From Rhodoferax sp. (lineage in GTDB: Bacteria; Pseudomonadota; Gammaproteobacteria; Burkholderiales; Burkholderiaceae_C), in the NCBI RefSeq assembly GCF_028689295.1, contig NZ_JAQTWL010000015.1, forward strand, positions 1 through 64,000: 64,000 nucleotides of DNA. Direction: 5' to 3'. The stretch's first letter is position 1; each line of letters starts with the position of its first letter. Below, in pieces: positions 58,026-64,000 of this stretch. Both the position numbers and the translations under genes were made by a program. The notes below the pieces were generated by a model. The model was not told the origin of the DNA and searched no databases. It saw nothing but the letters and a program-made list of their open reading frames with translations.

Positions 58026-59417
58026 ATGATGAGCCCCTTTTCAAACGCCGAAACCTATGTTGCCCAGCTCAAGAACATAGAGCAGCAAATCAACCAAAAC
58101 CAATTGCAGGAAGCCGCCCGGCAGCTGAATTTTCTGGCCGGGACCAACCCGGGCGATCCGCGCCTTTTTTTGCTGGGTTCGCGTCTGGCCGAAGCCGCGC
58201 ATAACCCGGCGGGCATGCTTGAGGCCGCGCGCCAGGCGCATCAGCTCGCGCCGGGGTGGCCCATTGCCACCATCCACCTCGCCGAGGTGCTGTCCGGCCG
58301 GGGTGATGCCGATGAGGCCATGTCAATGGCCTCGCTGGCCGTTGAACAAGGCTCTGCGCAAGCCCCCATCGACCCGGAACTGTTGATCAAGGCCGCCGCC
58401 ATCGCGCGCCGCGCCAGTCAGCCCCAAACCGCATTGCAGTGGCTGCAGCAGGCCCAGGAATTCAGGCCCACTGACACCCGCATTCGCTTCCAGATCGGAC
58501 TCAACCTGGCCAGCAGCGGTGCGCCCGGGCGTGCCATTGAAATTTTTACAGCGTTGCTGGAACAGCAGCCCGGCAATCAGGTCCTGCTGCGCGAACGCCT
58601 GCGCGCCTGCCTCAGCGCGCGTCAAACCGACCAGGCGATTCATGATGGCGAGGCCCTGGTCGCGATGGAACCCAGCAACGAGGTTTACCAGTTCTTGCTG
58701 GACATTGCTCTTGGCAAGACCCCAAAAACCCAACCAGGCGCCATCATCACCGGCCTGTTTGACGGCTACGCAGCGCATTTTGACCACAGTCTGGTGGTTC
58801 AGTTGCAATATAAATTGCCCCGCGACGTCGCCCAGAAAATCATCGAGTGGTACCCGGACCGCAAGGTTGACGTGCTCGACCTGGGCTGTGGCACGGGTCT
58901 GCTGGGCGCCTGCCTTGGTCCGGTCAATGGTGCCCTGATTGGCGTTGATCTGTCACAGCAAATGATAGATCAGGCGGCGGTGCACCAGGTTTACCACCGC
59001 TTCCACCGTGTCAATATTCTGGACGCGCTTGCAGCCACACCGGCAGATCATTACGACGTCATCACCGCCCTCGACGTTTTTATCTACGTCGGTGAACTCG
59101 ATACGGCCATCCCCAATGCCTGTCGCATCCTGACCGATGGCGGGCGTTTTGTCTTCTCATGCGAGGCCGGGGCTGGCGATCAGGCTGACTACACCCTGCA
59201 AAGCACCCTTCGTTACACGCATCAGCGCAGCTACGTGCAGCGCCTGCTGCAAGAAGCCGGTTTCGCCGACATTGACATGAATGACCTGGTGTTGCGCCAC
59301 GAGGCAGGCGAGCCGGTGCCCGGGTTTTTGGTGACCGCGCGCAAGCCGCTCAAAGCGGCCGAAAAAAGCGCTCGGAAATCCCCCAAAAATGCCAAGCCGG
59401 TGCGTCCTGCGCAATAA
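58026..59417 (+). CDS. TPR-containing class I methyltransferase
   Basis: A 463-residue protein of the predicted TPR-methyltransferase type (COG4976-like). Residues about 10-230 are helical repeats, and the methyltransferase follows with VDVLDLGCGTGLLGACLG, IGVDLSQQMIDQA and YDVITALDVFIYVGEL. A lysine-rich tail (KPLKAAEKSARKSPKNAK) closes it. Its 3' end overlaps the convergent acyltransferase gene by 68 bases. Placement beside the GT41 gene suggests glycan or glycoprotein modification. Confidence 0.87.
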   Translation: MMSPFSNAETYVAQLKNIEQQINQNQLQEAARQLNFLAGTNPGDPRLFLLGSRLAEAAHNPAGMLEAARQAHQLAPGWPIATIHLAEVLSGRGDADEAMSMASLAVEQGSAQAPIDPELLIKAAAIARRASQPQTALQWLQQAQEFRPTDTRIRFQIGLNLASSGAPGRAIEIFTALLEQQPGNQVLLRERLRACLSARQTDQAIHDGEALVAMEPSNEVYQFLLDIALGKTPKTQPGAIITGLFDGYAAHFDHSLVVQLQYKLPRDVAQKIIEWYPDRKVDVLDLGCGTGLLGACLGPVNGALIGVDLSQQMIDQAAVHQVYHRFHRVNILDALAATPADHYDVITALDVFIYVGELDTAIPNACRILTDGGRFVFSCEAGAGDQADYTLQSTLRYTHQRSYVQRLLQEAGFADIDMNDLVLRHEAGEPVPGFLVTARKPLKAAEKSARKSPKNAKPVRPAQ

Positions 59418-60258
59418 GCTGCTCCAGTTCACCAAAAACCCTGGCGGCCAATGCATCGATCGTGGTCGGAACGCCAATCGGCTTGATGTGCAAAAAACGT
59501 TGGCCATTGGCGGTATTCAGGCCGGTCACATAGATCACTACCGGCACTTGGCTGTCAACTGCCAGGCGCAACAAGCCGCGCGGCACGCGGGCCTGCATCC
59601 CCAGCAGCGCAATGGGCAGACTGGCCTTGACCTCATCGGCCGGCACATCGACCACCCCCAGCAATGAATGTCCGTCGCGCAAAGCCCGGATGACCTGCTT
59701 CAGATGCAGCGCCACATCGATGGTGGGGGAACCCAGGGTGCGGGCCACATGCGCATTGCGCGAACGGGCATACCAGGACATGACGCTTCGACCCTGATAT
59801 GTATGGGTGTCCAATGATGCAACCAGCGCGTGCGGCCGCAAGCCCTGGGCAGCGGCATGGCGCAAGCCCCAATAACCGGCACCCCAGTGAAACGTCAGCA
59901 ACATGACTCCTTGCCGAGGCGCAGGCCAGGCGCCCTGCACCTGCAAGTGCCGGCGCATCCAGGCGTCGCCGCGCCAAAGACCCAGATAGTGGTCGGCGTG
60001 GTCCACCAGGGTCACCAGCCGTCGGCCCCAAAGCCAGTGCGCCTCATCGACGCCGGCCCAACCCCGGCTACGCGCTTGTGCCAACGCTGCTTCACACGGC
60101 TCCCGATACAGCCAGCGCCAACGGGCGAGCCGCTTAAAAACATAAAAACACCAACGCCAGGGCAAGACCGCAGCCAGACCGGGGAGCAAAACGAGCTCCA
60201 GCAAATCGCGCCATTCGGCACGCCAACGCGACAGCCCTGGGGCAGGATTCAGCGCCAT
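59350..60258 (-). CDS. LpxL-like lysophospholipid acyltransferase family protein
   Basis: A 302-residue protein of the lipid A acyltransferase-like group. The likely catalytic histidine is His124 in LLTFHWGAGYW. Classical LpxL enzymes use H-x4-D/E; the residue five after this histidine is Tyr, so the usual acid is not in place. The C-terminal ending AWHFWGISERFFRPL resembles the family. The ATG at 60258 was chosen; an earlier methionine would give 82 bases of overlap with the ABC ATPase. It is the last gene of the second exporter unit. Confidence 0.7.
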   Translation of the reverse strand: MALNPAPGLSRWRAEWRDLLELVLLPGLAAVLPWRWCFYVFKRLARWRWLYREPCEAALAQARSRGWAGVDEAHWLWGRRLVTLVDHADHYLGLWRGDAWMRRHLQVQGAWPAPRQGVMLLTFHWGAGYWGLRHAAAQGLRPHALVASLDTHTYQGRSVMSWYARSRNAHVARTLGSPTIDVALHLKQVIRALRDGHSLLGVVDVPADEVKASLPIALLGMQARVPRGLLRLAVDSQVPVVIYVTGLNTANGQRFLHIKPIGVPTTIDALAARVFGELEQLIAQDAPAWHFWGISERFFRPL

Positions 60259-61496
60259 CGGTGCGGCAAATGAACCAGCCCCGGGGTCAGGCTGGGGCTG
60301 ACCCACTGGAACTGGATAAAGTTTTTCCATTCATCGTAAACCACCAACCCCTGCGCGTCGAAGAGGTAAAAGCTCAGGCAATACTGCCCGGAATGGAGTG
60401 GCAATTGCGGAAAAGTCAAGTACACCTGCCACGTCGTCCATCCCTCCTCGCTCGCAATCGCCGTCAGCGTTACGCCATCCGCGTGCGTGGCAACCGAGCA
60501 AATTCCAACCCCTTGATACTGTTCCAGCATCACGCCGACACTGGGCACTTCGGTGCTCAACGAAACCGCCTGCACGCTGATGACCAGATCGGGCTCGGTT
60601 AATCTGGCTGCCGAATCAAGGCTTGCGCCATCGTGCAAGCCACTCACTGCGGCTGCCAACAAACCGGCACGCCTGCCCGTTGCCATGCAATTTTGCACCG
60701 CCTGGGTCGCAGACAGTGCAGACGTCGCACGAGGGTTTTCAGCGCGGGCGGGCACATCAGGCTGGTCCTGCAGGCGCACATGCAACTCGTAGTCGGCCAG
60801 CACGGCGTCCGCGTCACCCAGTCCCATTGCCTGCCCATGATCCAGCCACAACACCTTGTCACACAACTGCCGCACGTGGTACAGACTGTGCGAGCAAAAC
60901 AAAATGGTGCAGCCGTTCGCCCGAAACGCTTCAATGCGCTGCACGCACTTCTTTTGGAAGTGCTGATCGCCCACGGACAAGGCCTCGTCGATGATCAGCA
61001 GCTCGGGCTGCACTGCCGTGACCAAGGCAAAGGCCAGACGCACCACCATGCCCGAAGAATAGGTTTTGACCGGTCGGTCAATCGCCTCCCCCAACTCCGA
61101 GAAAGCGATGATGTCATCGGTGAGGCGTTGCATTTCCTCGCGCGCGATGCCGATGAAGCTGCCGCCAAAGAGCAAATTGTCGCGCCCGGTAAAGTCCGGG
61201 TGAAAACCCGCCCCGAGCTCAAGAATGGCGGTCACGCGCCCGATCCGCTGCACTTGCCCATGCGAGGGTTGCAGCGTGCCCGCCAGCAACTTGAGCAAGG
61301 TACTTTTGCCAGCGCCGTTGTCGCCCACCACGCCCAGGCACTGGCCACGCTGCAGCTCAAAACTTACGTCCCTCAAGGCCCAATGGGGCTGCGACCGGTC
61401 GGCCCAGCCCAGCAAGGCCAGCAAACGTTGATGCGGCGAGGCATACAAACGGTAACGCTTGCCCAGCCCCTGCACTTGCAATACCGCCTGGCTCAT
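60249..61496 (-). CDS. Second polysaccharide ABC exporter ATPase (Wzt-like)
   Basis: A 415-residue protein. The ATPase half has Walker A GDNGAGKST, signature YSSGM and Walker B LLIIDEALSVGD. The C-terminal region (about 275-415) is beta-rich and is a candidate glycan-binding domain. It shares the overall plan with the other wzt but the C-terminal parts look unrelated, so the exported glycan is probably different. It overlaps its permease gene by four bases. Confidence 0.88.
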   Translation of the reverse strand: MSQAVLQVQGLGKRYRLYASPHQRLLALLGWADRSQPHWALRDVSFELQRGQCLGVVGDNGAGKSTLLKLLAGTLQPSHGQVQRIGRVTAILELGAGFHPDFTGRDNLLFGGSFIGIAREEMQRLTDDIIAFSELGEAIDRPVKTYSSGMVVRLAFALVTAVQPELLIIDEALSVGDQHFQKKCVQRIEAFRANGCTILFCSHSLYHVRQLCDKVLWLDHGQAMGLGDADAVLADYELHVRLQDQPDVPARAENPRATSALSATQAVQNCMATGRRAGLLAAAVSGLHDGASLDSAARLTEPDLVISVQAVSLSTEVPSVGVMLEQYQGVGICSVATHADGVTLTAIASEEGWTTWQVYLTFPQLPLHSGQYCLSFYLFDAQGLVVYDEWKNFIQFQWVSPSLTPGLVHLPHRWR

Positions 61497-62290
61497 AACC
61501 AGTCCACCAATTCATCGCGGCTGCGCCGAATCAAAACATTGAGCAGCAAGGCCAGCGCCAGCAGCCAGCCGGCAAGCACCAGCCATAATTCCCAGGGTGG
61601 CCAGGCACCCGATAACAACACCGATTGATAACCCAGCACCAGCGCCGTCATGGGGTTGGCAAATAACACCCATCGCCACGCCTGCGGAAACAGACTCAGG
61701 GGAAACAACACCGGCGACAGAAAGATGCCTACCGACAGCGCAAACCCCAGCACCTGCTGTGTGTCCCGCACGGCGGCAGTCAAAATAGCCAGCCCATACG
61801 CCAGCAACAAGACCAGCAAGCCCTGCAGCAGCAGCAAAAGGGGAATGGCCAGCAGGGCCCAGCCAAGACCGGCCACAGACAAATAGCCCAGGGTGAGCAA
61901 CACCATCAGCGGCACAAAGACCACCCAGCCGGCAAGCACGCTGCGTGCCACAAACAGCACGGGTGGCAGGGCATTCTTTTGCAACAAACTGCCCGCTTCC
62001 ACCAGACTGTTGGCACCACGTGAAAGCGATTCCGCAAACGACAGCCAGGGCAGCGAACCCACCACCAGGTAAGTGCCTACCCGACTGGTGGGCGCGTTGT
62101 CACCCATGCGCATGGCAAACACCACGTCGAATACCAGAAAATACGCCGCCACCATCAACAGGGGTTGCAGGTAAGCCCACAGAACCCCGGCTGCCGAGCC
62201 GGCAAAGCGGGACGAAAGCTCGCGCCGCGTCAACACCAGCAACAGCTCTCTGTTGCGCCACAAGGTGAGTGCGTCGTGCCCCAAGCTCAT
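61493..62290 (-). CDS. Second polysaccharide ABC exporter permease (Wzm-like)
   Basis: A 265-residue ABC-2 permease with six hydrophobic segments. Landmarks are TRRELSSRFAGSAAGVLWAYLQPLLMVAAY and IFLSPVLFPLSLFPQAWR. It pairs with the adjacent ATPase through a four-base overlap. It lies 47 bases downstream of the foldase gene and is likely cotranscribed with it. Confidence 0.9.
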   Translation of the reverse strand: MSLGHDALTLWRNRELLLVLTRRELSSRFAGSAAGVLWAYLQPLLMVAAYFLVFDVVFAMRMGDNAPTSRVGTYLVVGSLPWLSFAESLSRGANSLVEAGSLLQKNALPPVLFVARSVLAGWVVFVPLMVLLTLGYLSVAGLGWALLAIPLLLLLQGLLVLLLAYGLAILTAAVRDTQQVLGFALSVGIFLSPVLFPLSLFPQAWRWVLFANPMTALVLGYQSVLLSGAWPPWELWLVLAGWLLALALLLNVLIRRSRDELVDWL

Positions 62291-62337
62291 GCGCGTTTCT
62301 GCCCGCTTGCTGGCATCACAAGGCTAACGCCCGGTCA

Positions 62338-63231
62338 TCACAAAGCTGGCTTGACCGCAAATGACTCGATAGCCTTTCGGTCATACTCGATGCCCTGGGT
62401 CAGACTTTGCGCTTTTTTCAGCCGGGCCTCGTTCAGCAAGGCCTGGCGTGCTTCGCGCATCAACTCGGCTCGCACCTCGGCAAAGGGGCGCTTTCCGGCG
62501 GCGCGCCGCTCTTCCAGACGAATGATGTGATAGCCAAACTGGCTGACAACGGGCTCGCTCAGGTCGCCGGGTTTTTGCAGCGCATCGAGCGCATCCTCAA
62601 ACGGCCTGACCATCTGGCCAGGACCGAAGAAGCCGAGATCGCCGCCGCGCGCTGCGCTGCCCGGGTCGGTGGAATGCTGTTTGGCCAGCTCGGCAAAGGA
62701 AGCGCCGGCACGCAAATCGGCCAGAATCTTCTTGGCCTTGTCAAGTGAAGCCGGTCCCTCGTTGCCGATCAGGATGTGGCTGGCCCGGGTTTGTGCCGGC
62801 GCCTCGAAGCGCTGGGGCTTGGCGTTGGCCTTGTAGGTTGACTGCGCATAGGCATCCAGCGCGGCCTCTGAAGGCTGATTCTGGACATCCAGGCGGGCCA
62901 GTCGCGCCTCGGACAACACACGGTCGCGCGCCACTTGCAAAGTTGCCGCCGTTTGCGGGTCGTCCTGCAGGCCATCTCGCTGGGCCTCTTGGGCCAAAGC
63001 ACGGCGCACCAGCAAATTGGTGGCAATCTGCTGCACATTGTCCGGACTGGACAACACGGTCAGTCGCTTGTCGGGTGGAATGCGCTGGCTATCGGCCAGC
63101 ACGTCGTCTGCAGAAACGGCGACGGCATGCCCACGCGCCATGATCAGCGGCTGGGCTTGGGCTGACAGCCCCGCTGCCATAAAAAGCGCGGCCATACCGG
63201 CGCGCGACACCTTGGTAATCAAAACGTTCAA
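62338..63231 (-). CDS. Exported parvulin-type peptidyl-prolyl isomerase (EpsD/PrsA-like)
   Basis: A 297-residue secreted protein. A signal peptide ends near AQA (about 26). The N-terminal helices resemble the SurA/EpsD chaperone domain, and a PpiC rotamase domain follows (RASHILIGNEGPASLDKAKKIL, GGDLGFFGPGQMVRPFEDAL, VSQFGYHIIRLEER). In exopolysaccharide clusters such foldases (EpsD) help fold secretion components; here it leads the second exporter unit. That link is from context. An 85-bp gap with a terminator separates it from the surface-protein gene. Confidence 0.9.
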   Translation of the reverse strand: MNVLITKVSRAGMAALFMAAGLSAQAQPLIMARGHAVAVSADDVLADSQRIPPDKRLTVLSSPDNVQQIATNLLVRRALAQEAQRDGLQDDPQTAATLQVARDRVLSEARLARLDVQNQPSEAALDAYAQSTYKANAKPQRFEAPAQTRASHILIGNEGPASLDKAKKILADLRAGASFAELAKQHSTDPGSAARGGDLGFFGPGQMVRPFEDALDALQKPGDLSEPVVSQFGYHIIRLEERRAAGKRPFAEVRAELMREARQALLNEARLKKAQSLTQGIEYDRKAIESFAVKPAL

Positions 63232-63270
63232 AATGATCCTGCCCTTGAAATTCGATGAATCCGTACACGA

Positions 63271-63299
63271 AAAAAAGGCGGGGAAACCCCGCCTTTTTT
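63271..63299. terminator. Bidirectional rho-independent terminator
   Basis: AAAAAAGGCGGGG (63271-63283), an AAA loop and CCCCGCCTTTTTT (63287-63299) form a strong GC-rich hairpin with A/T tails on both sides. It terminates the surface-protein gene read on the minus strand and separates it from the foldase gene. It would also act on plus-strand transcription. Confidence 0.95.
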
Positions 63300-63316
63300 A
63301 TTGAAAGCCAAAAAAC

Positions 63317-64000
63317 TTATTTGGCTGGGGCATTGACAGGACCAGAAGCCCTGACAGCACTGTTGTAGCGGTGATCCCAATTGGCACCGAAGGTGCTGGC
63401 ACCAGCGGTAGCACGCACAAAGGCGCCACCGAGGACCGGCAGACCCCAACCCACTTGTGCACCTGGCGTTGTCAAATTGATCCAGCCATCGGTATAAGTC
63501 GATGTCTGGATGTCCTTGACGGTCAGCGCAGCGTTCAGCACGCCAGACTGCGCAGCACCCGGGTTGTTGATGGTCAAGATACTGGCTTCACCGCAGAACA
63601 GCACCGGATCAGGCAGGGTGTTCGGGGAAATCACCACGTCGATCGTGCTGGCGGGAGAATTTTCGCTTTGATCCCACACAGAGTACGTCACGTTCTTGAC
63701 GCAAATCTGATCACCGTCAACGGCAGTGTTGCCTGCGGTGAACCAGCGTTGCAGCAGGTCGTTGTACACAGGCTCCGAAGTAGCCGGAGCATAGTCCATG
63801 GCAACGCTGTAACGACGGGTAGGCATCGAGAACACCCAGTCAGTCGAAGCATTGATGTCAGGATTGGTCAGGTACTCGTTGATCACGTTGTCAACCGAAA
63901 TGGTCCGGGTCAACTGACCAGCTTGTTCAGAAGGCTGAATATCAGCGGGCAGACCAAACAAACCGGCGTCAGTCAGATAAGGCGTGGACATGTCAGGCAG
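63317..64000 (-). CDS. Probable surface protein, C-terminal part
   Basis: At least 228 codons; the gene runs off the right edge. The frame is open to 64000, so the internal methionine at 63969-63967 is not taken as the start. The visible part is beta-rich, polar, with two cysteines (ICVKN, LFCGE), lacks membrane helices and ends VNAPAK. It has the look of an abundant exported or cell-surface protein, and its very strong terminator fits high expression, but I do not recognise the family. No sorting tail is present. Confidence 0.6.
   Translation of the reverse strand: MPDMSTPYLTDAGLFGLPADIQPSEQAGQLTRTISVDNVINEYLTNPDINASTDWVFSMPTRRYSVAMDYAPATSEPVYNDLLQRWFTAGNTAVDGDQICVKNVTYSVWDQSENSPASTIDVVISPNTLPDPVLFCGEASILTINNPGAAQSGVLNAALTVKDIQTSTYTDGWINLTTPGAQVGWGLPVLGGAFVRATAGASTFGANWDHRYNSAVRASGPVNAPAK

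Noticed and set aside
60281-60305. GGGTCAG/CTGACCC inverted arms at the end of the second exporter ATPase gene
   Set aside because: Only a seven-base match to the GGGGTC repeats, without the flanking conserved bases, and within coding sequence; likely chance.

Overview
The window is a chromosomal segment of a betaproteobacterium, most likely a Burkholderiales member of the Comamonadaceae (Rhodoferax/Polaromonas-like). This rests on the high-GC codon usage, the F-type ATP synthase order atpI-B-E-F-H-A, a DUF493-lipB-lipA operon, amn, a proteobacterial-type gshA, and abundant IPTLxxWG-CTERM proteins. I saw no tRNA, rRNA, CRISPR array, insertion sequence or prophage. No gap between genes exceeds about 240 bp.

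1-19.7 kb is mostly housekeeping. It holds the 5' end of the ATP synthase operon (minus strand), the lipoate genes, a large SWIM/SNF2 helicase, a three-gene ABC-2 transporter unit, purT, a stand-alone Hen1-like RNA methyltransferase next to amn, gshA, an M48 lipoprotein protease, dbpA and a lytic transglycosylase. Small palindromic repeats with a GGGGTC core have inserted into lipB in frame and supply the 3' end of the Hen1-like gene.

19.8-38 kb is an accessory secreted-protein region. It starts with a TMTC-like membrane glycosyltransferase with TPRs plus a DUF2304 partner. Three large secreted metalloproteases follow (M6, M4, and a second M6-like/metzincin). All three end in the same 760-bp, two-domain C-terminal module; one copy is inverted relative to the other two. 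Between them lie four IPTLxxWG-CTERM proteins, one variant-tail beta-helix protein, and a three-gene acyl/formyl/acetyl-transfer operon.

38-62.3 kb is a surface-glycan region. It encodes two complete Wzm/Wzt-type ABC exporters, several glycosyltransferases (many as multi-domain fusions with methyltransferases), two acyltransferase-3 membrane proteins, an OGT/SPINDLY-like TPR glycosyltransferase, a TPR methyltransferase and an LpxL-like acyltransferase. The window closes with a secreted parvulin-type foldase, a strong terminator, and the 3' part of a probable surface protein.

Taken together, 20-64 kb looks like a cell-surface programme: exported glycans, glycan decoration, sorted surface proteins and secreted proteases. 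The most unusual structural feature is the set of near-identical 760-bp modules, which could support inversion or deletion of the segments between them.
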